Assembly: GCA_002307215.1 (NCBI GenBank)
Contig: DBTU01000055.1
Span: forward strand, 34,612 to 98,611
Length of the DNA: 64,000 nt
Source: Lachnoclostridium sp. UBA1308
Lineage (GTDB): Bacteria; Bacillota; Clostridia; Lachnospirales; Lachnospiraceae
Direction of reading: 5' to 3'
Each line of letters begins with the position of its first letter. Position 1 is the first letter of the stretch. The notes beneath the pieces were generated by a model that did no database searches, had not been told where the DNA came from, and worked only from the letters and a program-made list of their open reading frames with translations. This document shows positions 9,213 to 18,224 of the stretch, one piece after another. The translations under genes were made by a program, and so were the position numbers.

Positions 9213-10082
9213 TTATATTTGTGCAAGAGAGCCATGCGCTTCTTCAACCGTCGCGGTTATTTGATGCAACATAATGGATTGTCCGGTAGGTAATCCCTCC
9301 GTTTGTTCGTCCTCTATTTTCTTCCTAAGATATAATAAATATTCAATGTTGCCTTCCGGTCCCTTGATCGGTGAAAACTCAAGTTCCAGACAGTCAAAGC
9401 CAATCCCCGCGGCATAATTGCATACCACTGAAATCACTTCTTCATGCACCTTCTTGTCTCTGACAACACCCTTCTTACCAACCTTCTCTCTACCTGCTTC
9501 GAACTGCGGCTTAATCAGACAAACAATTTCACCCTGACTTTCAAGCAATTCCCTAACAGGCAAAAGCACCTTGGTAAGTGATATGAAGGAAACATCGATT
9601 GAGGCAAACGCAATCGTATCTGCAATCTGTTCCTTTGTTAAGTATCTGACATTCGTCTTCTCCATGCTGACGACACGCTCATCCTGACGAAGCTTCCAAG
9701 CCAGCTGATTGGTACCGACATCTACCGAATAGACCTTTGTAGCACCGTTTTGCAACATACAGTCTGTAAAGCCTCCGGTAGAGGAGCCGACATCCATGCA
9801 GATTTTCCCGGCTAAAGTGATACCATACCGGTCAATTGCCTTCTCAAGCTTTAATCCCCCGCGGCTGACATATTTTAAAGGATTTCCCTTCACCTCTATG
9901 GCTACGCTATCTTGAAATGTACTGCCTGCTTTATCTTCTCGCTGTCCCTCCACGAATACATTGCCGGACATAATGACCGCCTTTGCCTTCTCTCTCGACT
10001 CCGCAAGATTTCTGTTCACCAGTAAAACATCCAAACGTTCCTTCAAGTTCTCTTCCAACCTCCGTAATTCATTCAGCCACAA
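9213..10082 (-). CDS. tlyA: TlyA-family rRNA 2'-O-methyltransferase
   Basis: An N-terminal S4 RNA-binding domain (RLDVLLVNRNLAESREKAKAVI cut into parts) is followed by an FtsJ-like Rossmann methyltransferase with CMDVGSSTGGFTDCML as the SAM loop and CLIKPQFEAGREKVGKKGVV near the active site. Homologues methylate 16S and 23S rRNA. The ATG at 10082 lacks a good ribosome binding site; a TTG at 10046 (12 bases after GGAGG) would begin at the usual family position, LKERLDVLL, and may be the true start. Confidence 0.93.
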   Translation of the reverse strand: MWLNELRRLEENLKERLDVLLVNRNLAESREKAKAVIMSGNVFVEGQREDKAGSTFQDSVAIEVKGNPLKYVSRGGLKLEKAIDRYGITLAGKICMDVGSSTGGFTDCMLQNGATKVYSVDVGTNQLAWKLRQDERVVSMEKTNVRYLTKEQIADTIAFASIDVSFISLTKVLLPVRELLESQGEIVCLIKPQFEAGREKVGKKGVVRDKKVHEEVISVVCNYAAGIGFDCLELEFSPIKGPEGNIEYLLYLRKKIEDEQTEGLPTGQSIMLHQITATVEEAHGSLAQI

Positions 10083-10086
10083 ATAC

Positions 10087-10209
10087 CTACCGCTCTGTAT
10101 TAATTCTATTTAAAATACACTCTGTAACTACCGCTCTGTATTAATTCTATTTAAAATACACTCTGTAACTACAGCTCTGCCTTAATTCTATTTAAGATAC
10201 TTTCCGTAT
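10087..10209. repeat. Three tandem 41-bp copies of the dxs 3' end
   Basis: Units begin at 10087, 10128 and 10169. The third is the real end of dxs, including its TAG stop; the first two are identical to each other and about 80 percent like the third. They lie between dxs and tlyA and add no coding sequence. Confidence 0.9.
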
Positions 10210-12034
10210 CAAGTCCTAATTTTTTCTGAAGTTCGCCCACGCCACCATGTTCTATGAACTGATCCGGGAGGGCAATATTCAGAAGTCTTATTCCCTGTTT
10301 CTTCGTTTCAAACAGATAATCAGCTACCTTCTGTCCGTATCCGCCATTCCTCACATTTTCTTCCAGGGTTACAAACAGCTTGTGGTCTATTGATAAACGT
10401 TCCAGAATTTCCTTATCCATAGGTGAGACAAAACGCACATTAATAAAAGATACCGTTCTGCCCTCCTGTTTTAAAAGCTCCACTACCTCTTCCGCAGTTT
10501 TTACCATACTGCCCACGGCAAGAATGGCAACCTCCGTGCCCTCCTGCAACAGCTCTGCTTTACCGCCTTCGATTGCCGTCTGATGGTCATCAAGTCCAAG
10601 ATATGCTTCACCCTTGGGATACCTGATCGCTACCGGACCGTTACAGGCTACTGCATAGGATAGCATTTCTTCGAGTTCTCTGCTGTTCTTGGGCGCCATT
10701 ACCGTCAAGTTCGGTATATGTGATAAAAAGGATAAATCAAAAGCTCCCTGATGTGTCTTGCCGTCCCTGCCGGTGATACCGGCACGATCAATTGCAAATA
10801 TTACCGGAAGATTATTGATACAGACATCGTGAATTATCTGGTCATAAGCCCGCTGCAAAAATGTTGAGTATATGGCTACAATCGGCTTATACCCACCCAT
10901 TGCCAGTCCTGCCGCAAAAGTTACCGCATGCTGTTCAGCAATCCCAACGTCAAAAAATCGATTCGGAAAATGTTTCTTAAAGCATGATAATCCGGTCCCA
11001 TATGGCATTGCCGCCGTAATTGCAACTATCTTTTCATCCGTCGATGCCAGGCGAACCAGTACATCGGAAAATATCTTCGTATAGGAAACTGTTTTATCAA
11101 TACCAACCGATTGGCCACTCTCAATATCAAAAGGATCCACTGAATGAAATTTGCTTGGATATTTTTCTGCAAGTTGATAACCCCTGCCCTTCTGGGTAAT
11201 GACATGAACAACAACGGCTTTCTTTGCTCTTTTCGCTGCTACAAATGCCTTCAGCATCTGATCGATGTCATGACCATCGATCGGGCCGATATAAGTAAGA
11301 CCCATGTCTTCAAAGAACATGCTCGGAAGCATGAAATATTTAATAGCATCCTTGGAACGCTTCAATTTTTCCACCAGAACTTTACCGACACCCGGCATAT
11401 GGTTAAGGGTGTTCTCCATGTTTTGTTTAAATCCGGTATATTTCGCACTCGTACGCAGCTTGCCAAGATAATTTGCCATACCGCCTACATTTTCCGAGAT
11501 TGACATATTGTTATCGTTCAGTACGATAATCATATTGGTTTTTAATCTTCCGGCATTATTGATTGCCTCAAAGGCCATCCCTCCGGTCAACGCACCGTCT
11601 CCAAGGACAGCAACCACTTTGTTATTATCACCGCTTAAATCCCTGGCTTTTACCAGTCCAAGCGCTGCCGATACAGATGTTGAGCTATGTCCTGTATCAA
11701 AGGAATCACAGACACTTTCTTCTCTTTTCGGAAAACCGCTTAATCCGTCCATCTGTCTCAAGGTACAAAACATATCTTTTCTTCCGGTCAGAAGCTTATG
11801 CGTATAAGCTTGGTGTCCCACATCCCAGATAAGCTTATCCTGTGGCAAGTCAAGTGACAGATGAAGAGCCATGGTCAGCTCCACCACACCGAGATTGGAA
11901 GCAAGATGCCCGCCTGTTTTACTAACGTTTTGTATTAAAAAACTCCGGATTTCCTCCGCAAGCTTATCATAATCCTGAGTTTTTATCTTTTTGATATCAT
12001 TTGAATTGATCATGCTGTCTAATAATTTAGGCAC
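10169..12034 (-). CDS. dxs: 1-deoxy-D-xylulose-5-phosphate synthase
   Basis: First enzyme of the MEP isoprenoid route, joining pyruvate and glyceraldehyde-3-phosphate with thiamine diphosphate. The cofactor motif runs from GDGALTGGMAFEA to LNDNNMSIS. The transketolase pyrimidine-binding part follows (DVGIAEQHAVTFAAGLA, DRAGITGRDGKTHQG) and then the C-terminal domain. A GTG at 12034 with GAGGTG six bases upstream is favoured over the GTG at 12043. The gene precedes tlyA and follows ispA, so two isoprenoid genes are together. Its last 41 bp have been tandemly copied downstream. Confidence 0.97.
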   Translation of the reverse strand: MPKLLDSMINSNDIKKIKTQDYDKLAEEIRSFLIQNVSKTGGHLASNLGVVELTMALHLSLDLPQDKLIWDVGHQAYTHKLLTGRKDMFCTLRQMDGLSGFPKREESVCDSFDTGHSSTSVSAALGLVKARDLSGDNNKVVAVLGDGALTGGMAFEAINNAGRLKTNMIIVLNDNNMSISENVGGMANYLGKLRTSAKYTGFKQNMENTLNHMPGVGKVLVEKLKRSKDAIKYFMLPSMFFEDMGLTYIGPIDGHDIDQMLKAFVAAKRAKKAVVVHVITQKGRGYQLAEKYPSKFHSVDPFDIESGQSVGIDKTVSYTKIFSDVLVRLASTDEKIVAITAAMPYGTGLSCFKKHFPNRFFDVGIAEQHAVTFAAGLAMGGYKPIVAIYSTFLQRAYDQIIHDVCINNLPVIFAIDRAGITGRDGKTHQGAFDLSFLSHIPNLTVMAPKNSRELEEMLSYAVACNGPVAIRYPKGEAYLGLDDHQTAIEGGKAELLQEGTEVAILAVGSMVKTAEEVVELLKQEGRTVSFINVRFVSPMDKEILERLSIDHKLFVTLEENVRNGGYGQKVADYLFETKKQGIRLLNIALPDQFIEHGGVGELQKKLGLDTESILNRIKAEL

Positions 12035-12119
12035 TGAATACACCTCGCTTCGGTATTGTGGAATATATAACTCAATTACGACTAATCACCTATCATTTAC
12101 TTTTATGGGCTCAATACCC

Positions 12120-12165
12120 GGAAGAATAAGGAGGGAGCACCACTGTGCGAGTTCCTTATTCTTCC
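12120..12165 (-). other. 13-bp perfect hairpin between ispA and dxs
   Basis: Arms GGAAGAATAAGGA and TCCTTATTCTTCC enclose a second small stem (GCAC/GTGC). No T-run follows on either strand, so it looks like an mRNA processing or stability hairpin rather than a terminator. Confidence 0.6.
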
Positions 12166-12201
12166 CAAGAATTTTAGTCTTTGCAAAATTCTTTTTTCAT
12201 C

Positions 12202-13119
12202 TTATTTGTCTCTACTGATCAACATATTGATTAAACGCTCCAAAAACTCATTCTGAAAGGGCAGGGTTTTATAGGCAGTTGTAGCCAGATTAGAAATTCG
12301 TACTACCTCTTCCTTAGCCTTTGAAAGACCTATCAGTGTCACGTATGTTGTCTTTTCATTCTTTTCATCACTATGGATGGGTTTGCCTAGAACTTCCTGG
12401 GTACTTGTTACATCCAAAATATCATCCTGTATCTGAAATGCAAGACCGACTGCTCCCGCAATTTGTTGAATCTTTTCGATCTCTTCCTTGTTTGCACCGG
12501 CAAGGATTGCACCGATCATCATAGAGGCTTCGATTAGGGCTCCGGTTTTCAGCTGATACATCAGATTAAGTCGCTCCAGCTGTCTCTTCCCCTTATATTC
12601 TTCCATATCAATAACCTGTCCGCCAATCATTCCATAGATTCCGGCCTTAAGGGATAACACCCTCAGCGCCTTCGAAATCCTCTCATAATCAGCAGCTTTA
12701 TTTGCCTCCTCCGAAGAAGCGATTACATCAAATGCTTTGACCGCTGTTTCAAATGCAAAGTTAAGCAAACCGTCTCCCGCTAAGATTCCCATCGCCTCGC
12801 CATATACCACATGAGTTGTTTTTCTGCCCCGTCGATACTCATCATTATCCATCGCAGGAAGATCATCATGCACCAGCGAATAGGTATGGATCATCTCGAT
12901 TGCTGCCATAAAGGGCTCAAGCAAAGCATAGTTTTGTCCTTCAAACAGCTGATAAGTCTCTGACATCAGCATCGGACGAAGACGTTTTCCTCCTGCCATC
13001 AGGCTGTAGTTCATAGCTTCCACCACAGTTTTCTGGCAACCTTCTTCACTTGGTATAAATTTCTTCAATAACTCTTCCATCTCAGCAGTCTTTTGCTTTA
13101 ACTCCTGATCAAAGTTCAT
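12202..13119 (-). CDS. ispA: Farnesyl (polyprenyl) diphosphate synthase
   Basis: Short-chain trans-prenyltransferase that builds geranyl and farnesyl diphosphate. The two aspartate-rich motifs are clear: HDDLPAMDNDEYRRGRKT and FQIQDDILDV. About 305 residues, the usual length. The ATG at 13119 overlaps the end of xseB by 11 bp and has GGTGAG upstream; a GTG at 13137 is possible but less likely. The overlap indicates translational coupling in the order xseA-xseB-ispA-dxs, common in Firmicutes. Confidence 0.95.
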   Translation of the reverse strand: MNFDQELKQKTAEMEELLKKFIPSEEGCQKTVVEAMNYSLMAGGKRLRPMLMSETYQLFEGQNYALLEPFMAAIEMIHTYSLVHDDLPAMDNDEYRRGRKTTHVVYGEAMGILAGDGLLNFAFETAVKAFDVIASSEEANKAADYERISKALRVLSLKAGIYGMIGGQVIDMEEYKGKRQLERLNLMYQLKTGALIEASMMIGAILAGANKEEIEKIQQIAGAVGLAFQIQDDILDVTSTQEVLGKPIHSDEKNEKTTYVTLIGLSKAKEEVVRISNLATTAYKTLPFQNEFLERLINMLISRDK

Positions 13120-13318
13120 TTGTCTCACCATTCTCACTTAAGATTATTAGCTGCTTTTCCACTTTATCGATGGAATCATTACAGGTTTTCAAAAGCTTCA
13201 TGCCTTCCTGATATAAACCAAAGGAATCCTCAAGACTTACTTCGGGCTTCTCAAGTGCCACCACAATCGAATTCAGTTTCTCAAATGCTTCTTCCAGTTT
13301 CATAACTTTCTCAGCCAT
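13109..13318 (-). CDS. xseB: Exodeoxyribonuclease VII small subunit
   Basis: 69-residue helical protein with the family core KLEEAFEKLNSIVVALEK and SLEDSFGLYQEGMKLLKTC. It binds the long helical tail of XseA. The ATG at 13318 has GGGAGG six bases upstream; a longer frame from 13357 would overlap xseA and lacks a binding site. Lies 16 bp after xseA. Confidence 0.93.
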   Translation of the reverse strand: MAEKVMKLEEAFEKLNSIVVALEKPEVSLEDSFGLYQEGMKLLKTCNDSIDKVEKQLIILSENGETNEL

Positions 13319-13334
13319 ATTGAATCCTCCCTTC

Positions 13335-14546
13335 TCAATCTCCGCGCTTCTTTTCACTAAGCTCTTCGACTCTTGTCCTTATATCTCCGTCCAGTAGGGA
13401 AATGGTCAGAATTTCATCTTTTTTTACTTTATGTATGCTTTGTACCGGTATATTGTTTTCACCGACAATCAGCGCATACCCCCTACTTAATTTTGATAAG
13501 GGCGATAAGCCCTCAAGTTTTGCGATATACAATTCAAGCAAATGTCTCTTTCCCTTAATCTGATGATTCATATGAATTATAAGCTTCTGCTCCATATCTA
13601 TGAGAAACTGCCTTTTCTGCCTGATCTGAAATGCCGGGCTGGCATATAATATTCTTAACTTGTATTCTCTGATTTTATTGATAAATTGATTTAGCTTCTG
13701 CTGCATTTCTCTGCTAAGCTTATGTTTATAATCTCTTACTATACTCTGGAATGCCAGATAATCATTCACTGCCAGCTCTGCTGCCGCAGATGGTGTCGGT
13801 GCACGCAAATCCGAGACAAAGTCTGCAATCGTGATATCGGTTTCATGTCCGACCGCTGAAATGATTGGTGTGCTGCAGTCATAGATTGCTCTTGCAACTA
13901 TTTCTTCATTAAATGCCCATAAGTCCTCGATGGAACCACCGCCCCTACCGACGATGATGGTATCCACTCCCAGAATATCAAGCAACTTAATGCCCTTAAC
14001 CACACTTTCAGCGGAACCGGTGCCCTGTACCTGAGCCGGATATAAAATCAGCTGGACATAGGGATTTCTTCTTTGTACTATATTGATAATATCCTGAAGG
14101 GCTGCTCCGGTAGAAGCTGTTACAATACCAACTCTTTTTGGATAGGTCGGTATCGGTTTTTTATGTTCACTGTCAAATAGACCTTCAGCCTCCAGAGATC
14201 TCTTGAGCCTCTCAAATTTCTCATATAAAATGCCCTGCCCATCAAGGACAATTTCACTGGCATAAAGCTGATATTTTCCATCACGCTCATAGACATTGAC
14301 GCTTCCGAGAGCGACAACACTCTGTCCCTCTTCCAACTTAAAAGTCAACCCTCTTCTCTGACCGGCAAACATAACACATGCCAATTGCCCCTGTGCATCC
14401 TTTAACGTAAAATAGATATGCCCAGAGGTGTGATATTTGCAGTTCGAGACCTCACCCTTAATAAACACCCTGTTAAGAATTCCATCTCTGATAAACATAT
14501 TCTTAATATACTGATTAATCTCCGTAACCGAATAAGCCTGTCCCAT
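13335..14546 (-). CDS. xseA: Exodeoxyribonuclease VII large subunit
   Basis: 403 residues. An N-terminal OB-fold (VFIKGEVSNCKYHTSGHIYFTLKD, given in part) precedes the catalytic domain with the family motifs VGIVTASTGAALQDI, RGGGSIEDLWAFNEE and SAVGHETDITIADFVSDLRAPTPSAAAE (partial), then a coiled-coil tail. With XseB it degrades single-stranded DNA. Start at 14546 follows GGAGGG. First gene of the xseA-xseB-ispA-dxs-tlyA-nadK-argR string. Confidence 0.96.
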   Translation of the reverse strand: MGQAYSVTEINQYIKNMFIRDGILNRVFIKGEVSNCKYHTSGHIYFTLKDAQGQLACVMFAGQRRGLTFKLEEGQSVVALGSVNVYERDGKYQLYASEIVLDGQGILYEKFERLKRSLEAEGLFDSEHKKPIPTYPKRVGIVTASTGAALQDIINIVQRRNPYVQLILYPAQVQGTGSAESVVKGIKLLDILGVDTIIVGRGGGSIEDLWAFNEEIVARAIYDCSTPIISAVGHETDITIADFVSDLRAPTPSAAAELAVNDYLAFQSIVRDYKHKLSREMQQKLNQFINKIREYKLRILYASPAFQIRQKRQFLIDMEQKLIIHMNHQIKGKRHLLELYIAKLEGLSPLSKLSRGYALIVGENNIPVQSIHKVKKDEILTISLLDGDIRTRVEELSEKKRGD

Positions 14547-14635
14547 ACATCCCTCCGTAATAGCGAGCTAAAAAAGGATCATTATCTACTTTAAACAAAC
14601 CAAAGCTTGTTAAAAGTAGCTTAAGCCGATAATAT

Positions 14636-14753
14636 ATATCTTTATTAACGATTATCTTGACTTAGCTTAAGTCACTGATGTCGATCACTAGTCCCTTATA
14701 TCTATCTTTATTGACGATTATATAGACCTAGCTCAAGTCACTGATGTTTATCT
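14636..14753. repeat. Imperfect direct repeat between nusB and xseA
   Basis: Two copies of about 51 bp (14636-14686 and 14702-14753) share TCTTTATT.ACGATTAT and AAGTCACTGATG. They occupy part of the 440-bp gene-free gap 14547-14988, for which I see no protein-coding content. Confidence 0.75.
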
Positions 14754-14853
14754 GTACTAAAGCTTTTGTACCCTTCACCATTTTGAGAGTCATAGTAAAA
14801 ATTTTGCGCTGACCGGCCGACCGAGGGTGTCCATGCTTTGTCAAGACTCTATA

Positions 14854-14883
14854 AATAATGCGAGCCCACTGGCTCACATTATT
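14854..14883. repeat. Hairpin in the nusB-xseA gap
   Basis: Arms AATAATG-GAGCC and GGCTC-CATTATT with one internal mismatch. Sequence around it resembles the hairpins at the ends of argS, efp and pheS (ATGCGAGCC preceded by an AT-rich stretch and CTC). Confidence 0.6.
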
Positions 14884-14988
14884 TACATCCCAGAGGCTTG
14901 TAAAAAGCATCCCGAAGAAGGTAAAGGCAAGTCAAAATTATTACTATGACTCTCAACACACTTCACAACCACAATCTTAGCCACCTCA

Positions 14989-15384
14989 TCATGCCAACTT
15001 AGCAAGCACCCCATTGATAAAGGCAGGGGACTCGTCCCCACCAAAGATTTTTGCTATCTCAACCGCTTCATTGATTGCTACCTTGATCGGTATGTCCTCA
15101 TCAAAACGCATCTCGTATACTGCTAAGCGAAGTATAGTCAAATCAACCTTACTCATTCGGCTTATCTTCCAGCCGCTTGCCGCCTCCGAAAGTATCTGAT
15201 CGATCTCTTCGAGTTTCTCCACAACGAGGTGGAAACGCTCTGACAGATAAGTATGTTCTTCCGGCGATGGCTTTTCTAAAGAGGCGATATAAAGCTCTAC
15301 TTGTTCATCTAATTCTTTTACCTCATGAAAATCCTTGCGGAACAGCATAAGGAAAATGTGTTTTCTTATCTCTCTTCTTGTCAC
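14989..15384 (-). CDS. nusB: Transcription antitermination factor NusB
   Basis: 131 residues, all-helical, with the family C-terminal signature DLTILRLAVYEM and PIKVAINEAVEIAKIFGGDESPAFINGVL (in part). NusB binds boxA of rRNA leaders with NusE. A GTG at 15384 with GGAGG nine bases upstream is the natural start; codons before it would include that binding site. Lies downstream of the Asp23 gene with a hairpin between them. Confidence 0.95.
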   Translation of the reverse strand: MTRREIRKHIFLMLFRKDFHEVKELDEQVELYIASLEKPSPEEHTYLSERFHLVVEKLEEIDQILSEAASGWKISRMSKVDLTILRLAVYEMRFDEDIPIKVAINEAVEIAKIFGGDESPAFINGVLAKLA

Positions 15385-15410
15385 TATGCGGTTCCTCCTA
15401 CACACGAACA

Positions 15411-15440
15411 AACAACCCTTAGTATCGTATAAGGGTTGTT
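15411..15440 (-). terminator. Hairpin between the Asp23 gene and nusB
   Basis: 10-bp perfect stem AACAACCCTT/AAGGGTTGTT followed on the minus strand by TGTTTGTT. It could end the upstream unit or act as an attenuator before nusB. Confidence 0.6.
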
Positions 15441-15449
15441 TGGAATCAT

Positions 15450-15836
15450 TTACTGTTTTACGATATTTACCCCGGCTATTCGGATGTTTACTTCCTTCAC
15501 CTGCAAACCGGTCATATTTTCTATCGCCAACTTCACCTTTTCTTGCACTAATTTTGCAGTTTCCGGAATACCGTATCCATAGTCTAATGTTAATGCCATA
15601 TCCACGGAGACCGCTTCCGGACTTACCAGAACCTTAACTCCTTTGGATAGATTTCTCTTTCCCAGTTTACCGGCAATTTCATTGGTAACATTACCGGGAG
15701 TAGCTGATACGCCTTTTACTTCTGTTGCAGCTAAGCCAGCGATGGATGCTACCACTTCGTCAGCAATCTGTACCTCTCCAACCTTACCGTTTTCATGTAT
15801 TTTATATGTGTTCCTTGCTTCCGGTCCCTTATTCAC
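15450..15836 (-). CDS. Asp23/Gls24 family protein (YqhY-like)
   Basis: 128 residues with the Asp23/Gls24 core (IADEVVASIAGLAATEVKGV, VDMALTLDYGYGIPE, VNIRIAGVNIVK). In Firmicutes this gene usually lies next to accBC or nusB; YqhY has been linked to acetyl-CoA carboxylase activity, which is not testable here. A GTG start at 15836 follows AGGAGG at eight bases. It lies between the spoIIIA operon and nusB. Confidence 0.9.
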   Translation of the reverse strand: MNKGPEARNTYKIHENGKVGEVQIADEVVASIAGLAATEVKGVSATPGNVTNEIAGKLGKRNLSKGVKVLVSPEAVSVDMALTLDYGYGIPETAKLVQEKVKLAIENMTGLQVKEVNIRIAGVNIVKQ

Positions 15837-16001
15837 AGCAATTACCTCCTAGGTTCCTATTGTTCTCCGGCAATTTAATTTCTTATTGTATTATACCATA
15901 ATTATAAAACATATCAATTACATTTTAAAAAATGCTAATTATATGGTAATCATCGTATCCAACTTCTATTGATTATATTCCGGGACTATGGATAATAAGA
16001 A

Positions 16002-16040
16002 GGTATTGCAAAACATGATGGCTTCATATTCTGCAACACC
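16002..16040 (-). terminator. Probable terminator of the spoIIIA operon
   Basis: Stem GGTGTTGCA/TGCAATACC with one G-U pair, then TTCTTATT on the minus strand, 57 bp after spoIIIAH. The U-run is imperfect. Confidence 0.5.
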
Positions 16041-16096
16041 CTCTGATATTTTAGTTCCACAGGAACGACATCTATTTAAATACATAAATTCATCTA

Positions 16097-16942
16097 TTAA
16101 TCTGATGCTACGGTAGGAATGATATCAATATGCTCTACAGCGATATCTGTCTCATTCTTTACAATATCCTCTATCATTGCTAACTGCTGGTCAGATAAGC
16201 TTGCCGCATTGACTACAACATCCACACTATCATCAATGATAAATACTACTGTATCCGCAAAGCCCTTAGCCCCAAGCAGCATTTCGGTTGCATTTTCTTT
16301 ATCCGAAATTTGAAGTAATGCCATCATGCTGTTGGTAGCATCATCTCTTGCTTCCTTTGTGGCATCTGAGCTCTCAATGATATCCATCAGAGTTTCTTTA
16401 CTACTGGCTCTGACCTGTTCTCTTTTCAGTTTAACTGATGCAAAGTAGCCGGGATCAACGGAGGCACTTGCCAGTACGGCGTCACCGGGTGTACCGTCAT
16501 CCAAATTAAGTTCGCCGTTATCAGCAACATCATTGGCATTAGCGAGTATATCTTCATCTGATACATCATTGGTTCCAAGTTCATCCGTTGCGCTCGCATT
16601 TGTCATTGCATTCTCGTCTGCAGCTGACGCATCAATTTCAGTCGTTGTATCGTCAGTTGCGCCGGTCGCATCTGTTGTATCCGTGGTGTCTGTTGTGTCT
16701 GTAGCATCTGTAGTGTCAGTTGTGTCAGTCGTGCCTGTCGTGTCCGTAGTCGTATCGGTGGCTAAATCATATCCATCCGCATCCGCATCAGAAACATCCG
16801 TACCCGATGTTACAATCGAATCGGAAACTGTTTCTTTATCTTTCGCGGTATCCCTGTTCGTAAAGCTTAAATATCCTGCGATTACGATCATGATTGCCAG
16901 CGCCGTGATGATGATACTATTCTTTTTGAATATATTTTTCAT
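16097..16942 (-). CDS. spoIIIAH: Stage III sporulation protein AH
   Basis: 281 residues. One membrane segment near residues 9-25, a long low-complexity linker, and a C-terminal YscJ/FliF-like ring-forming domain (about residues 165-280: SVKLKREQVRASSKETLMDII, VVFIIDDSVDVVV). In the family this domain meets SpoIIQ across the intermembrane space of the forespore. Residues 61-103 are a Thr-Asp repeat encoded by 9-base DNA repeats (16634-16762), making the linker much longer than in Bacillus. Start follows AGGAGG. Last gene of the operon. Confidence 0.93.
   Translation of the reverse strand: MKNIFKKNSIIITALAIMIVIAGYLSFTNRDTAKDKETVSDSIVTSGTDVSDADADGYDLATDTTTDTTGTTDTTDTTDATDTTDTTDTTDATGATDDTTTEIDASAADENAMTNASATDELGTNDVSDEDILANANDVADNGELNLDDGTPGDAVLASASVDPGYFASVKLKREQVRASSKETLMDIIESSDATKEARDDATNSMMALLQISDKENATEMLLGAKGFADTVVFIIDDSVDVVVNAASLSDQQLAMIEDIVKNETDIAVEHIDIIPTVASD
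16634..16762. repeat. 9-bp microsatellite encoding the Thr-Asp tract of SpoIIIAH
   Basis: Fourteen or so degenerate TTD/TTDTTDA codon triplets in a row; in-frame 9-base periodicity means length change would keep the reading frame. Confidence 0.85.
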
Positions 16943-16955
16943 ATAAACCTCCTAA

Positions 16956-17558
16956 TTAATTTGTCCCATGATCCATCTTCATTACTTTGATCTTATTCGC
17001 CGGTACATCAAATAACACCTCTGCCGTCTCCATAATATTCATTATTACATTAATATCATCTCCACCTTCAGCAATTACAACAATGCCCTCTACCTCCGGT
17101 TCGATTTCCTGAATTATGTATGGCACTGAATTTCCATTATCGTCGGTAACCAAAACGGTACTCTCTTCCCGCGTGACATTGCTTTGCGTCCTGCTTCCGC
17201 CCTCCCCGTCATCTTCATCTAAGCTTTCTTGTGTAGAAGGAGTATCCTTAAGTATTACCTGCTTCTTCGAGGATTTTAAAGTAATCATAGCTTCTACTTC
17301 ACCGATACCGGATACCTTTTTTAAGACACTCACAAGCTTATTTTCTAACTCTGTTATATAGGTATTCGTATCATAGCTTGTCGTATTCGTATCATTTTGC
17401 TGTACCACGGGATTCGTGTCCTGTTTAACTTTTTCCTTAGCTGTTTTAGTGTTAAAAATGCCGGGAAATGATAATAAAATGATTAAGATCCCCGCGGCAA
17501 AAATCATGATTAATTTTGATAGGCCTATATCTTTCAGGGAAATTTTCTTCTTTTCCAT
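16956..17558 (-). CDS. spoIIIAG: Stage III sporulation protein AG
   Basis: 200 residues. One membrane helix (residues about 12-30, LSKLIMIFAAGILIILLSF) and a ring-building C-terminal domain (KLVSVLKKVSGIGEVEAMITLKSS in part; EGIVVIAEGGDDINVIMNIMETAEVLFDVPANKIKVMKM in part). The family forms a large ring in the mother-cell membrane of the engulfed spore. It starts one base after the spoIIIAF stop with GGAGG upstream, so translation is coupled. Confidence 0.93.
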   Translation of the reverse strand: MEKKKISLKDIGLSKLIMIFAAGILIILLSFPGIFNTKTAKEKVKQDTNPVVQQNDTNTTSYDTNTYITELENKLVSVLKKVSGIGEVEAMITLKSSKKQVILKDTPSTQESLDEDDGEGGSRTQSNVTREESTVLVTDDNGNSVPYIIQEIEPEVEGIVVIAEGGDDINVIMNIMETAEVLFDVPANKIKVMKMDHGTN

Positions 17559-17559
17559 G

Positions 17560-18183
17560 TTATCCTCCCTGTATACTAATATTTATATTACCCTGTTCCA
17601 TATTATAGAAGTCCGAGAGTTCATTTTTTATTGATATTTCCAAGGGAGAAGGCTGATTCACTTCCTGTTTCTTGTCCTTATCATCCATACTGATTTCTCC
17701 AATTTCTATATCCTCTATGATGAGACTATCTCCGCCGGTTTCTTGCGTTTCATCCGCGCTTGCAGTGATATCCATACCCCTTATTTCACCAAAGGTATCA
17801 CTCTTTGGATCCTCATCGAGGTTAATGCTGCAACTTTTCAGATACACCTGATCCTTCTTCAGCAGTTCCTTCACCTGTTCTTTTATCTTCTCCTTATATC
17901 CGGCAAAAACAGCTTTATCCTGCTCCTCCTCCGCCTGTTCCAGTTGGTTTTTATAGTCAGCGGTAGTAGATGAAAACAAATTATACTGCAGGAAGTAATC
18001 AAGATTATCATCCAACTTCATCAGCTTAGTAAACGGAGAGATTACGATCAGCACCAATATCATCCCGGATACGATACTCACATATTTCTTATAACTTTTA
18101 TCTCCCAGTAGATTCATGATGATTGTGTTAATAATCATGTATATAACAATATTTTTTATCCAGTTAAAAATCTCTTGTTCCAT
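17560..18183 (-). CDS. spoIIIAF: Stage III sporulation protein AF
   Basis: 207 residues. Two membrane helices at the N-terminus (IVIYMIINTIIMNLL and YVSIVSGMILVLIVISPF) and a charged soluble domain. ATG at 18183 with GGAG six bases upstream is chosen over the ATG four codons earlier. The soluble part has acidic tracts (DEDPKSDTFGE). Member of the spoIIIA operon between AE and AG. Confidence 0.9.
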   Translation of the reverse strand: MEQEIFNWIKNIVIYMIINTIIMNLLGDKSYKKYVSIVSGMILVLIVISPFTKLMKLDDNLDYFLQYNLFSSTTADYKNQLEQAEEEQDKAVFAGYKEKIKEQVKELLKKDQVYLKSCSINLDEDPKSDTFGEIRGMDITASADETQETGGDSLIIEDIEIGEISMDDKDKKQEVNQPSPLEISIKNELSDFYNMEQGNINISIQGG

Positions 18184-18224
18184 ATACGTCTCCATTTTGT
18201 TGTATGAGTTATGGCTTCTTTACG

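Noticed and set aside
14728..14910. Minus-strand 60-residue frame in the nusB-xseA gap
   Set aside because: It runs through a hairpin and a direct repeat and lacks a ribosome binding site.
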